Source: Tritrichomonas musculus (Eukaryota; Parabasalia; Tritrichomonadida; Tritrichomonadidae). Taken from it: DNA of 64,000 nucleotides. The translations under genes were made by a program, and so were the position numbers. The notes beneath the pieces were generated by a model. The model was not told the DNA's origin and made no database searches. It worked only from the letters and a program-made list of their open reading frames with translations. Location: positions 4,511,501 to 4,575,500 of the forward strand of contig JAPFFF010000005.1 of assembly GCA_039105265.1 (NCBI GenBank), in the 5' to 3' direction. Below are positions 20,401-29,912 of the stretch, piece by piece (the first letter of the stretch is position 1; each line of letters begins with the position of its first letter).

Positions 20401-23400
20401 TTACAAATCATTTTTATGATCTTCCCAAACGTGCCGGAAAAACATCACTCTTGACTTTTTCCTTTTTTTGCACTTTTTACATACAGGACTGTTGTAGCTG
20501 TAGTCAGGGTCAGATTTGTCTTCGTATTTTTCAACGATATCCTTCAACATGAGCCAAAAATCCAGGCCACTTCCGACCTTTGGGAAGTCTTTTTTCTTCT
20601 GGATTCTGGAGACCAACAAAGACGAGCTTAAAAGCTGACTTGAGTTAATCATTTTTTTGTCCAAAGGCAACTGCTCATTTTTATTGCAGCTTGATGACGA
20701 TGACGATTTAGAATCGATTCCATTTATATTTATTGAAGAAACGATGAATCTAAAGAAATCATCATCATCATTAATATTATTATCATCATCGACAACATAA
20801 TCACTACTAACAGCACCACTACTCGTTGCTGTTGCTTTGTCGACGTTTGTAACAAGGTTGTTCACTATTTCTTCATTGTCGTCCGCGCAGTAAATGTCAA
20901 GGCCAACGTTCTCAGTGACGCCTTTTTGGTACGTCGCGTTTGGCCTGTGCTTGTAGACACGCGGCGAGTCGTTGATGGGCGACTTGCGATCGTATCGGTC
21001 GGTGATCTTTATGTAGCACTCGACGGAAAACTTGGATGAAACATTCAGGCTGATGCTGACATTGCGCTGGCCACCCGGCGATGAAGCTGGCTGCGATGGA
21101 GAACTCGCGACGAGTCTTGCGGCATCGCTGCTGCTCGGCGTGTAAACAAACTTGCTGGATGAGCTCGAGCGGCCCCTTGGCGGAGTGTAGACTGAGTTGT
21201 TGTTTGAATTGTGCCTGCCATACAAGCTCGAGCTTGAACTGCTACCTTGCTTGCTGGATGCCTTCTCATTCGATGAGTTATAAACGGCGTTGTTAATGGT
21301 GCTGCCTTGTCCAAGCTCAAAACTAGAATTCTTTTCACTCGATGAATTATTATTGGTGCTGCCTTTTTTAAACTCAAAGTTAGTGTTCTTTTCATTGGAT
21401 AAATTATTATTGGCGCTGCCTTTTTTAAACTCAAAGCTAGTGTTCTTTTCATTGGATGAATTATTATTGGTGCTGCCTTTTTTAAACTCAAAGTTAGTGT
21501 TCTTTTCATTGGATGAATTATTATTGGTGCTGCCTTTTTTAAACTCAAAGTTAGTGTTCTTTTCATTGGATGAATTATTATTGGTGCTGCCTTTTTTAAA
21601 CTCAAAGTTAGTGTTCTTTTCATTGGATGAATTATTATTGGTGCTGCCTTTTTTAAACTCAAAGTTAGTGTTCTTTTCATTGGATGAATTATTATTGGTG
21701 CTGCCTTTTTTAAACTCAAAGTTAGAGTTCTTTTCACTCGATGGATTATTGTTATTGGTGCTGGCGTTGTTTTGGTTGCCGGGCTGAAATATGAAGTTGA
21801 AACTCTTCTCGTTTGGAGGCTGGCTTTGGGCGCTCTTTTGCTTTTGGATGCCGGAGCTTTCGCCTTCATTGCTCGCGCTCCGAGGGGCCGGCTTGAAGTC
21901 GAATCTGATGTCGTGCTGGCTTCCAGCTTCCTCAACTTCGACGATTTTTTCAGAATCGTCAGAATCGTCAATTTCGATGACTTTGTTTGAGTTGAACAAT
22001 GGCCCGTGCGGAGTCAGCTCAGGCGCCATTTCCTGCTTCTGCTTCTGCTGCTCCTCGGGCGTCTTCACGGGCGGGTTTATCACGGATGTCTCTGTGCGGA
22101 CGGTTGTCTTCGGCTTCTGGAATCCCGGGAACTTTGGGGGCTCCACGATGACTGTTTTTGTCTGCTGTATGATGACTGGCTGCTGCCCCGTCTGCTGGAA
22201 GATGGAGCCGTCGAACGGGATGTCGTGCGCGACGAAGAAACGCTCGATCTCGCTCTTCTTGCCGGCAAAAAGTGACGGAAATCGCTGGCTGCCAAGCTGC
22301 ATGAAAAGTGACGCGTGCTTTGTGACAACGTGCATGCAGAAGCTCTCCTCGTTCTTGAACGAGATCTGGCACTTGGAGCAGCGGACCGTCTTCGTGATCT
22401 CGCCTGGCTTCTTCTCAATGGCGAGGTTCTCGAGGAAAAGTGGCTTCAGGTCGTGGTCGGCCATGATGTGGTCAACAACGCTGTCGAAGTCAGTGAACTC
22501 TTGCTGGCAGAACGGACACCAGTCAGCCTTGATGAGAGGCACAAAAATGGAGCTGTCGTCATCATCACCATTATCTTTCTTGTTAGAATTAAAATTGTAA
22601 AATCCAGAGTTTTGATTACTTGCATTTGTATTTATATTTGGTCCAACATTTGAATAATTTGTATTTATATTTGGTCCAACATTTGAATAATTTGTTTTTA
22701 TATTTGGTCCACCATTTGAATCATTTGTGTTTATATTTGGTCCAACATTTGAATGATTTGAATCATTTGTTTTTATATTTGGTCCAACATTTGAATGATT
22801 TGAATCATTTGTGTTTATATTTGGTCCAACATTTGAATGATTTGTGTTTATATTTGGTCCAACATTTGAATGATTCGAATCATTTGTGTTTATATTTGGT
22901 CCAACATTTGAATTATTTGTGTTTGCATTTGGTTTGGTGGTTATGTTTATGTTTGGTGTGCTGTGCGTTGTTTCGCTTGAATCAGCGAAAAAGGTGTCCT
23001 TTTTGCGGGGTATTTGTATGTTTATTCCACTTTTGCTGGCTTCGGGCTTGCCTCCCTTTGCACTTTTGTTTCTTGCCTCGATGATTGGGTTGTTTCCTGC
23101 CTTTCGCTTCTCAATTTTTATTTCATTGTGCGACTTGGTGCTGATGATGATTGGGTTGCCTCCTTCTGACTTGCCCTTCTTAACAATTGAGATAGTCTTC
23201 TTTTGAGGTGGCTGTGCAACTTTTTGAGGGACAATTTGGCCACCACTCTTCTTTCCCACAACTTGGCTGATGTGGATGCTCTGGCTCTGCTGGGCGGCAC
23301 TCTCCGGCTCATCCTCGTCATTGTAGAACGACTGATCAGCATCGTCCTGCTGCTGCTGGCTGCCTATCGTCTGGCTGATGTGGATTTTCTGGCTTGTGCT

Positions 23401-25023
23401 CCTTGTTGACTGGTCAAGCTGAATTTCCTGGCTCTGTGGCAGCTTCTGGCCGATGTTGAATGACTGATCAAGGCGAATTTTTTGTTCATTACTTTCACCT
23501 GCTGCATTATTTTGCTGTATCTGATTGTTGCTGTTGTTGATTGACTGGCTGATGTGTATCTGCTGGTTTTGGATGGCATCGAATGACTGGTTAAGGTGGA
23601 ATTCTTGATTCATCTGTTGCTGTGAACTTGATGACTGGCTCAGATTTAATTTCTGGCTGCTGTTGTTGGTTGATTGATTTATCATAATTTGCTGCTGATT
23701 GCAAAGTTTGTTTAGCTGTTGCTGCTTCTGTTCACCAATCATTTGGCCCATGGTTAGCTGTTGGTTAGTCGATTGTTGTGGGCCGAGGTTTGGTGGAAGC
23801 TGGCTCTGAGCAACAATTGCTTGATTGATTTGGGCATATTGAAGCTGCTGCGACTGAGCGTCTCTTATTTGATTCAGTTGCTCTTGCTGCTTCATTTTTT
23901 GCTGCATAATGAGGGCTTGATTGAACATTTGCTGGTTTTGAAAATTAGGAATATCATTTGATTGTGGCTGCTGATGTTGAAAAGGATAAAAGTTTGGTTG
24001 CTGCTGTTGCTGATATGGTTGATATTGTTGATTTGCTGTTTGAAAAATATTTTGAGGTTGTTGGTTATAAGCATTGTACATTTGTTGTTGTTGGTTTGAT
24101 TGGAAATTCGGTTGTTGAAAATTAAAATAGGCATTTTGCGTTTGATAGTATTGTTGTTGCTGCTGATAATTATTTAAATTATATGTTGTCGGCTCTGGTT
24201 GTGGCTGATAATTATTATTTAAATTATTTATTGGAGGACCTTGCGGTTGATTTTGTTGCGAGGGAAAAATATTTGGATTGGTGGGAAGATGCGCTTTTGA
24301 TATTAAATTTGTGTTATTTAATTGAGAAGGTGGATTGATCGTTGCCAGCGATTGTGGATTAACATTCATACTTACTTGTGGAAAAACTTGTGGGGCTTTT
24401 GAATTTAAGTAATTGACAGCAAGAAAAGAGAAAAAAAATAAATTAATATAAAATCCAACTAAATTTGGATTATCGAATTTAGATAGCCTTTCTATTAAAA
24501 TGCTAATACTTTGCTGATTACAGATTGATTGAAATTTAGCTTGATTATTATTTATATCAAGAATATCTTGAATGTTATTATTGATTTGAAGCATGGATAA
24601 AAATTCATTTAAATATAATTTGGATATTTGAAAAACGTAAACGCCTTTAATACTTAATGTTTGTTGCATAAAATTTATTATCTCTCCAGATAATTCTTCG
24701 CCTTTGATAGAAATAATGCCAACATTTTTTTCACCGGTAATAATGATATAATCGATCTTGTTTTGCATTGTAAATCTAAAAGAAACAATAATAAATAAAC
24801 TTCTTTTTCTAATTTTTTCGAGGTTTTGAATATTTGGTTTAGAGTTTGAGGTAAGAATCATTTGATAATTAGTATCATTAATAAAAAAATGATTTTTGAT
24901 TCGAAATATTTCAAAATTAGCGGTTTCTTTTGAGCATTCCTCTTCAAGGTTTGAAAAATCGTCTTTAATATTAATATTTTCTTGAAGTAATGCATTTTTA
25001 TCAATTTTTTTCTTTCGACTCAT
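20401..25023 (-). CDS. Large Gln/Asn-rich C2H2 zinc-finger protein
   Basis: A 1540-residue protein starting MSRKKKIDKNALLQ. Residues 1-210 form a globular domain I do not recognise. Residues 220-560 are extremely Gln/Asn-rich, prion-like. Repeats of HISQ/LDQS-type and NVGPNINTN-type follow. Two C2H2 fingers come next: WCPFCQQEFTDFDSVVDHIM with a following His, and VRCSKCQISFKNEESFCMHV with its second His. Then eight 19-residue NEKNTNFEFKKGSTNNNSS-type repeats occur, and a last C-x-x-C...H-x-x-x-x-H finger at the C-terminus. It is probably a nucleic-acid-binding regulator that can condense. The central 2.4 kb is clearly richer in G and C than the flanks. No break is seen in the frame. Confidence 0.7.
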   Translation of the reverse strand: MSRKKKIDKNALLQENINIKDDFSNLEEECSKETANFEIFRIKNHFFINDTNYQMILTSNSKPNIQNLEKIRKRSLFIIVSFRFTMQNKIDYIIITGEKNVGIISIKGEELSGEIINFMQQTLSIKGVYVFQISKLYLNEFLSMLQINNNIQDILDINNNQAKFQSICNQQSISILIERLSKFDNPNLVGFYINLFFFSFLAVNYLNSKAPQVFPQVSMNVNPQSLATINPPSQLNNTNLISKAHLPTNPNIFPSQQNQPQGPPINNLNNNYQPQPEPTTYNLNNYQQQQQYYQTQNAYFNFQQPNFQSNQQQQMYNAYNQQPQNIFQTANQQYQPYQQQQQPNFYPFQHQQPQSNDIPNFQNQQMFNQALIMQQKMKQQEQLNQIRDAQSQQLQYAQINQAIVAQSQLPPNLGPQQSTNQQLTMGQMIGEQKQQQLNKLCNQQQIMINQSTNNSSQKLNLSQSSSSQQQMNQEFHLNQSFDAIQNQQIHISQSINNSNNQIQQNNAAGESNEQKIRLDQSFNIGQKLPQSQEIQLDQSTRSTSQKIHISQTIGSQQQQDDADQSFYNDEDEPESAAQQSQSIHISQVVGKKSGGQIVPQKVAQPPQKKTISIVKKGKSEGGNPIIISTKSHNEIKIEKRKAGNNPIIEARNKSAKGGKPEASKSGINIQIPRKKDTFFADSSETTHSTPNINITTKPNANTNNSNVGPNINTNDSNHSNVGPNINTNHSNVGPNINTNDSNHSNVGPNIKTNDSNHSNVGPNINTNDSNGGPNIKTNYSNVGPNINTNYSNVGPNINTNASNQNSGFYNFNSNKKDNGDDDDSSIFVPLIKADWCPFCQQEFTDFDSVVDHIMADHDLKPLFLENLAIEKKPGEITKTVRCSKCQISFKNEESFCMHVVTKHASLFMQLGSQRFPSLFAGKKSEIERFFVAHDIPFDGSIFQQTGQQPVIIQQTKTVIVEPPKFPGFQKPKTTVRTETSVINPPVKTPEEQQKQKQEMAPELTPHGPLFNSNKVIEIDDSDDSEKIVEVEEAGSQHDIRFDFKPAPRSASNEGESSGIQKQKSAQSQPPNEKSFNFIFQPGNQNNASTNNNNPSSEKNSNFEFKKGSTNNNSSNEKNTNFEFKKGSTNNNSSNEKNTNFEFKKGSTNNNSSNEKNTNFEFKKGSTNNNSSNEKNTNFEFKKGSTNNNSSNEKNTSFEFKKGSANNNLSNEKNTNFEFKKGSTNNNSSSEKNSSFELGQGSTINNAVYNSSNEKASSKQGSSSSSSLYGRHNSNNNSVYTPPRGRSSSSSKFVYTPSSSDAARLVASSPSQPASSPGGQRNVSISLNVSSKFSVECYIKITDRYDRKSPINDSPRVYKHRPNATYQKGVTENVGLDIYCADDNEEIVNNLVTNVDKATATSSGAVSSDYVVDDDNNINDDDDFFRFIVSSININGIDSKSSSSSSCNKNEQLPLDKKMINSSQLLSSSLLVSRIQKKKDFPKVGSGLDFWLMLKDIVEKYEDKSDPDYSYNSPVCKKCKKRKKSRVMFFRHVWEDHKNDL
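21290..21745 (-). repeat. In-frame 57-bp minisatellite, eight copies
   Basis: Within the zinc-finger gene, eight 57-bp units encode 19-residue FEFKKGSTNNN-containing repeats. The central copies are nearly identical at DNA level, so the array is recent or homogenised by recombination. Copy number is likely to vary between strains. Confidence 0.9.
22590..22930 (-). repeat. In-frame repeat array encoding NVGPNINTN-type units
   Basis: Multiple copies of a unit of about 27-45 bp containing TTTATATTTGGTCCAACATT (plus strand) encode Asn/Ser-rich SNVGPNI repeats in the zinc-finger protein. Unit length varies by the presence of a DSNH insert. Confidence 0.85.
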
Positions 25024-25150
25024 TACTTCAAAAAATTATAACCAAGAGTAAAAAAAAAGTATTCAAAAAATAAGTGACATAGTTTTTTCAATGAAAAAAT
25101 TATATGATGGCATAAATTAAAATCTATGTCTCAAAAAAAAAATTGAATGA

Positions 25151-27958
25151 AATTATTTTCTGTCAAGAAATTTAAAACCGATTTTTTTTTTCTCACAAAT
25201 ATTCTTCCTTGTTAACAGCAAATATGGTGAAGATATCAAACCACTTTGGGGTCTGGTAGAAAAACTCAGAAATAGTTATCATGTTCAAGATTGGTGGGAG
25301 AATAGCGCAGAAGCGAAGAAATTTAAAAAGTTGACGAATCAGACTGAAGTCTGGGAAGTGTCATGGGATCAACAAATACCTCAGATGAGTAGCGTTGATG
25401 AGGCTTTGAATTTTATGATAAATATTTTGGAAAAACAAGTTTATCCAAAACTTACAGGGGAAGGTCCTTATGACTGGAAAGATGGAAAAACAGATTCGGC
25501 AAAAGCAAATTGGGAGATAATTATAAGTGCTATAAAAAAAGAATATTATGAAAATAACGAAATCTTATCTCAGAAATCAAATTTAAAAGCAAAATTTGAT
25601 AAAGTTCAAGGTTCGACAGGATTTAAAAATTTTTTCAGATTCTTGAAGAAATATCCAGATGAAACACAAGCAGAACAATTTTTAGATAGATTAGATATCG
25701 AAAATGAATATCGAAAAAAATTTGGAAAACAAAAAATTCCATATCCGGATAATATTAAAGAGGGTGATGATGATGCAAAAATAGATTGGTTAAGAAGAGA
25801 AATTGACAAATATACAAAAATAAATGTTTTCCTAACAAGTTTAAAATTCACTACGCCATGGTCAAAATATCGATGGTCAAAATATAAAAAATATTCTAAT
25901 ATGCAAGACTTAGTAAGAGATATGGACTATGATGAAACTAAAATATTAGAACATATGGATTTGGCAAATGCAAAAGATCAATATCAAAAAAGTTTTTCTC
26001 ATGAATATGCAAATCCTAATTCAAAAACAGATTCTGATCAAATTGCCGAAATCGATTCTTTAATAAACAAATTAACGTCATGGAAACAAGGAAATTTAGA
26101 ACTTGAATTAGAAAAATATAATTCTAGAAATAATTCTAGAAAAACAATTCAAGATATTGTTCTTGACTCAGAGAAAACAAAAGAGTCATATGAAAATTAT
26201 TTATTGAAGTATGAAGTTGAAAATACTATTGGAGATATTGAATCAATAACAGGGAAAAAATATGATGGATTAAGAAATATAACAAAAGAAAATTTAGAAA
26301 CGTTAAAGAAAAAATATGAATATGAATTAGAAAATAACAACAATTTTGATAATGATGAGATGAAGCAAATTATTGAAGACTATCAAAAAGTTTTTAAAGT
26401 ACCAATCACAGTAAAAGAGATAAGAGATAAATATCCTAAATATAAAGATGCTCTATATGCTTTTCGAAATATGATTTTGAAACAACAATTCATAGATGAA
26501 TATGGATATACAGAACAAGAATTAGCATTATTAAAGAAAGAGACAGATGAACAAACTCATATATCATTGACTCGGGAGAAACAAAAAGTTGATGATGACT
26601 TTCAAAAATTACGTTGGAATCTCCAGGCAGCAAACAACTTCTTTAATTATAAAAAGGAGACAAAACAAAATATAGACTGGAAAGATATTTATCAGAAATT
26701 TCACCACAATTCTGAGGAAGTTATCTTTTTCTTAACTTGGTTTCAGTACAATAAACGAAATATTGATGATTCAACAAAAAAGAAAAGCATGAAGGAAAAA
26801 TTAGCTCAATACAATGATGAATATGACCGTGGAATATATAATATGCAGCAAGATATTGATTTATATGATAGACGAAAAGCATTATTTGAGAAAGAGATTG
26901 GAAAGCAGATGAAGGCAGCAAATCTAACTTATGATGAATTAATGAAATATCAAGAATTAAAAAGTACAGATATTGATAAAGATTTAGAAGTCGCAAAAGC
27001 TTATTTCGACAATAGATCGGATGAAAAAATTTATCTCGATTATCTTCAAGAACTTGGAGATAAAGATTATTCTTATCAGAATATGAATGCTAATCAAAAA
27101 AGAGAATATTTCAAAAAGAAAATCAAAGAAATAGAGAAATACAAAGATAAATTAACTTCAGATAGATTTAATGAATTATTTGGTATTTATCAAAATAATC
27201 ATCCGGCAGAGAATGTTTCAACTTGGAGTGAGAGATATATTTGGTCTAAAAATCTAAATGACCCGATAGATTTAAAAAAGACAGAAACAAAATTAGAATT
27301 AGATAATTTAATACATGAATATGAAAAAAATTATCCTGATCGCCCTTGGACTGAAAATGAAAATAGTTCGAAAAATGAAGAAAGTCAAATTAAATATTTA
27401 AAGAAAGTCAATAAAGGAAAAACAAATTATGATCAAAATGATGATTTACAAAAAGCAATTCAAGAATGGAATGATGCATTTCCTACATCAAAAGTAAATT
27501 TACCTCAAATAATCAGTCAGTGGAATGATGATACGGTAGGCGCAAGATATTATTTATTACGAACTGCTCGAATCGCTGAGGCTAAAAAATTATTAGGAAA
27601 TCGCTTTAATGAAAACAAATATCCAGAAGGAGAAGAAGGTTTAAAGTTATTATTAAGTGATATTACATTTGAAAAAACAAAAAGAGATAAATTTGAGAAA
27701 GGAGAAGGGACATTCAAGAAAGCTTTAGAAAATTATAATAAATATTTCAAATCTGAAGGTGCAGAAAGAGATATGACTTGGGTCAAGAATGAATTTGATA
27801 ATTCAGAGAGAAAAGCATTTTATGGCTTGCAGATTTATATTTTCATTGATGAAATTAATCAATTCTGGGAAGAAATAAAATATAATAGATATTTCAAATG
27901 TCTTCAAAAATTTCTAAAATCAGCAAAATCTTCGAAGACCTCCAAAATTGGAGATTGA
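25151..27958 (+). CDS. Large alpha-helical repeat protein of element A
   Basis: An open frame of about 930 codons. The first ATG is at 25387, but protein-like sequence (KYGEDIKPLWGLVEKLRNSY) extends upstream of it, so the N-terminus is not in a normal context at this edge of the element. The protein is almost entirely charged helix with degenerate units of roughly 60 residues around a Y-x-x-x-F...P...W pattern, for example YRKKFGKQKIPYPDN, IEDYQKVFKVPITVKEI and IQEWNDAFPTSKVNLPQI. I recognise no family. A long helical repeat protein in a virus-like element could be a scaffold, tape-measure or internal virion protein; this is conjecture. Its end overlaps the next small gene in another frame. 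Confidence 0.5.
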   Translation, partial: NYFLSRNLKPIFFFSQIFFLVNSKYGEDIKPLWGLVEKLRNSYHVQDWWENSAEAKKFKKLTNQTEVWEVSWDQQIPQMSSVDEALNFMINILEKQVYPKLTGEGPYDWKDGKTDSAKANWEIIISAIKKEYYENNEILSQKSNLKAKFDKVQGSTGFKNFFRFLKKYPDETQAEQFLDRLDIENEYRKKFGKQKIPYPDNIKEGDDDAKIDWLRREIDKYTKINVFLTSLKFTTPWSKYRWSKYKKYSNMQDLVRDMDYDETKILEHMDLANAKDQYQKSFSHEYANPNSKTDSDQIAEIDSLINKLTSWKQGNLELELEKYNSRNNSRKTIQDIVLDSEKTKESYENYLLKYEVENTIGDIESITGKKYDGLRNITKENLETLKKKYEYELENNNNFDNDEMKQIIEDYQKVFKVPITVKEIRDKYPKYKDALYAFRNMILKQQFIDEYGYTEQELALLKKETDEQTHISLTREKQKVDDDFQKLRWNLQAANNFFNYKKETKQNIDWKDIYQKFHHNSEEVIFFLTWFQYNKRNIDDSTKKKSMKEKLAQYNDEYDRGIYNMQQDIDLYDRRKALFEKEIGKQMKAANLTYDELMKYQELKSTDIDKDLEVAKAYFDNRSDEKIYLDYLQELGDKDYSYQNMNANQKREYFKKKIKEIEKYKDKLTSDRFNELFGIYQNNHPAENVSTWSERYIWSKNLNDPIDLKKTETKLELDNLIHEYEKNYPDRPWTENENSSKNEESQIKYLKKVNKGKTNYDQNDDLQKAIQEWNDAFPTSKVNLPQIISQWNDDTVGARYYLLRTARIAEAKKLLGNRFNENKYPEGEEGLKLLLSDITFEKTKRDKFEKGEGTFKKALENYNKYFKSEGAERDMTWVKNEFDNSERKAFYGLQIYIFIDEINQFWEEIKYNRYFKCLQKFLKSAKSSKTSKIGD

Positions 27959-28143
27959 CCGATGATGAACAAAAAAAAGAGGAAATTATCGCCGAATTAC
28001 AAATTTTAGCCGAACCTTTTTTGGAGAATTCATTCATGGACTACATTGAAAATGACTCAACTTTTTTAAATTTGTTTGAAGCGATGATGATAAAAGAATT
28101 AGAAAAATTAGGCTTTTTATTAGAAGCTTTATTGCTCTCCTGA
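27898..28143 (+). CDS. Small acidic helical protein of element A
   Basis: An 81-residue protein from the ATG at 27898, overlapping the end of the large repeat protein by 61 bases. The pattern LTDDEQKKEEIIAEL...FMDYIENDSTF resembles the small paralogues at 40141 and 40381 (TDEEEK...FMENI). It may be a third, diverged member of that family. Function unknown. Confidence 0.45.
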   Translation: MSSKISKISKIFEDLQNWRLTDDEQKKEEIIAELQILAEPFLENSFMDYIENDSTFLNLFEAMMIKELEKLGFLLEALLLS

Positions 28144-28737
28144 GCTATTTCGGAATTCAGCAATCTTTATCTTAATCAAGTTCATAACCAAAGGGAGAGT
28201 ATCTTTTTTGCACCAAAAAGATTTTGACCTATCATTCCAGTCAGTAATGAATTTACAAATCTTGAGTTCCGCTTGGAGTTTCGAATAAAAGTCAGCTGAC
28301 ATATATTTCTCTTGGATATCATATTTTTTCGAGTATCTTCCTGCTTGATGAGATTGGAAAGAATGTATTTTTGGTGATGCAATAAAGATTTCAACTTGAT
28401 CTGGAGGATGATTTTCTGTCCTAACTAAAATCATATATTCATTTTTTTCAATATTTTTTAATGTTTTGTTTTCTTGTATGTTTTGAACAATTTGAGATAG
28501 AGTCAAAGAACCGAATCTCTCAGAAAAACTTTGAGATAAGTCATGAAGAGTATCCCAAGCTTCCTCGAGAATTTTTTCTAATTGAGATATCGATTTTTGT
28601 ACGTTTACAAGTTGGGTGTCTAGATTAAATAATGCATAACCGATCGTAGAATCAAAAATGTCTTCAATGGAATCAGGACCAGATTCTTCCTCATCAACAG
28701 GAATTTTTTGTTCAGTAGGAATCTTTTGTGCTGACAT
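28129..28737 (-). CDS. Coiled-coil protein of element A
   Basis: I take the ATG at 28737 (MSAQKIPTEQKIPVDEEESG), giving 202 residues; the frame is open upstream but lacks ATG codons in good context. An acidic N-terminus is followed by a coiled coil (LVNVQKSISQLEKILEEAWD) and a mixed C-terminal half with IEIFIASP-type beta strands. It is convergent with, and overlaps by 15 bases, the preceding small gene. It is divergent from the 29065 gene, with a shared motif between them. Family not recognised. Confidence 0.5.
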   Translation of the reverse strand: MSAQKIPTEQKIPVDEEESGPDSIEDIFDSTIGYALFNLDTQLVNVQKSISQLEKILEEAWDTLHDLSQSFSERFGSLTLSQIVQNIQENKTLKNIEKNEYMILVRTENHPPDQVEIFIASPKIHSFQSHQAGRYSKKYDIQEKYMSADFYSKLQAELKICKFITDWNDRSKSFWCKKDTLPLVMNLIKIKIAEFRNSSGEQ

Positions 28738-28799
28738 TTTTTTTGGAAAACAAAAAATAAAAAGTGAAGTCTTTGTTGACTCAAGAAAGAGACAAACAA

Positions 28800-28816
28800 C
28801 TTGACGGGTCACAAAA
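28800..28816 (+). promoter_or_regulatory. Element A upstream motif, copy 1
   Basis: CTTGACGGGTCACAAAA, between divergent genes starting at 28737 and 29065. It matches the element-wide pattern CTTGACGnnnnACAAAA. Confidence 0.5.
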
Positions 28817-28828
28817 TTTTTGGCCGGC

Positions 28829-29045
28829 AAAAAAGTAAGAATTTCTGCTTTCTCAAAAAGTTCATCTGCCAGATAGAGCCTCAAAAAGTTCTCCCGGCTT
28901 GCTGTGCAAGACCCAAGCTACGCTTGCGGCTTTCTATGAAAGACTGAGGCAGAGCCTCCGGTAAGGTGTCAAAAAAGTAAGAATTTCTGCCTCTCAAAAA
29001 GTGGGCAAAATCCTACCAGGCCACATCATCGCATCATCACTTCAT
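28829..29045. repeat. Dispersed element A repeat, block 1
   Basis: Two copies of AAAAAAGTAAGAATTTCTGC followed by CTCAAAAAGT (28834 and 28970) lie in a GC-richer leader. Their reverse complements occur upstream of the genes at 37620 and 38809. The block ends just before the ATG at 29065, so it probably contains that gene's promoter. Confidence 0.7.
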
Positions 29046-29064
29046 TTTTATTCTTTCCCGGAAC

Positions 29065-29385
29065 ATGACAACAGCATCCGAATATGCAAGAATCCTTACT
29101 GAACTCCATTCTCAGTTCCTTCATGAGTTTGCAAACTGGCAACACCATCAATATTTCGTCAAGAAATACGAAAAAGAACTTGAAGATCTCAAGAATACTG
29201 ATCCTGAATTATTGAGTCCTCTTGACAAAATCAATTTGCAATGCTCTCCTCAATGGATCAAAAGAGAAGAAACATCTCGCGATCACTGCCGAGAAAAAAT
29301 GAATTCTCTCCAGCAAGCTTGCCAAGCAATAATGAATTTGCTTCCTCCAGATGAAGAAATTGAAAAAGATCTAGAAGATAAGTAA
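29065..29385 (+). CDS. Small coiled-coil protein of element A
   Basis: A 106-residue protein, MTTASEYARILTELHSQFLH..., two long charged helices with a Pro break (LSPLDKINLQCSPQW). It shares its upstream repeat block with the genes at 37620 and 38809, suggesting joint control. It is one of about a dozen short coiled-coil genes of this element. No known family. Confidence 0.5.
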   Translation: MTTASEYARILTELHSQFLHEFANWQHHQYFVKKYEKELEDLKNTDPELLSPLDKINLQCSPQWIKREETSRDHCREKMNSLQQACQAIMNLLPPDEEIEKDLEDK

Positions 29386-29439
29386 ATAAACAATTTTAAT
29401 TTTTTAAATTTTTTTATTTTTTTTTTTTATTTTTTTGAA

Positions 29440-29459
29440 CTTGACGAGGAACAAAAAAA
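29440..29459 (+). promoter_or_regulatory. Element A upstream motif, copy 2
   Basis: CTTGACGAGGAACAAAAAAA, 51 bases before the ATG at 29510, with a TTCACTTTTTTTTAAAA tract next to the start. This is the clearest copy of the motif. Confidence 0.6.
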
Positions 29460-29509
29460 TTGTCAAATCCTTTTTTTAATAAATTATCTATTCACTTTTT
29501 TTTAAAAAA

Positions 29510-29893
29510 ATGGAGACACCAACAACAAGTCAAGATACTTTTTGGCGAGACGTCTTATCGGAATTCCACGAAATTCATGAACAAAATTGGAATATTCTGA
29601 ATCAAACAAGAAGTTTAGGAACCAGCATTTTGAATCATATACGCGATTCTGATCATGAAAAACAAGAAATGAAAAATCAAATTGCCGAAAAGGATATAGA
29701 AATTCAACGTCTTATTGAGAGACTAAATATTCAAAAAACAAAAATTCATTCCATCTTCGAAGAGAATTTAGAATGGGAGAAAGAACAAGAAAGTCATATC
29801 CAAAAATTGGAGACTGAAATATCTCAACAAAAAAATCAAATCGAACAACTCATAAAAGAGGTTTATTCCTTAAAGTTAAAGATATCTGAATAA
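29510..29893 (+). CDS. Small coiled-coil protein of element A
   Basis: A 127-residue protein. After a short polar leader the sequence is a nearly perfect parallel coiled coil from about residue 45 (KQEMKNQIAEKDIEIQRL) to the end (LIKEVYSLKLKISE). It is convergent with the following minus-strand gene. It is probably structural or a multimerising adaptor; no family recognised. Confidence 0.55.
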   Translation: METPTTSQDTFWRDVLSEFHEIHEQNWNILNQTRSLGTSILNHIRDSDHEKQEMKNQIAEKDIEIQRLIERLNIQKTKIHSIFEENLEWEKEQESHIQKLETEISQQKNQIEQLIKEVYSLKLKISE

Positions 29894-29912
29894 AAAATTA
29901 ATTTTTTTTTAT

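Noticed and set aside
21290-21787. Plus-strand 165-codon frame of Leu/Phe-rich repeats opposite the zinc-finger gene
   Set aside because: It is the antisense reading of the 57-bp coding minisatellite; the repeat unit being a multiple of three keeps all frames open. The minus-strand gene has sensible domains and a start.
21045-22653. Several other long frames on both strands in the GC-rich part of the zinc-finger gene
   Set aside because: Higher GC reduces chance stop codons; these readings are Arg/Ser/Ala or Leu/Cys-rich without motifs and overlap the real gene.
21290-22930. CRISPR-like arrays
   Set aside because: Units are contiguous, coding and without unique spacers, in a eukaryotic gene.
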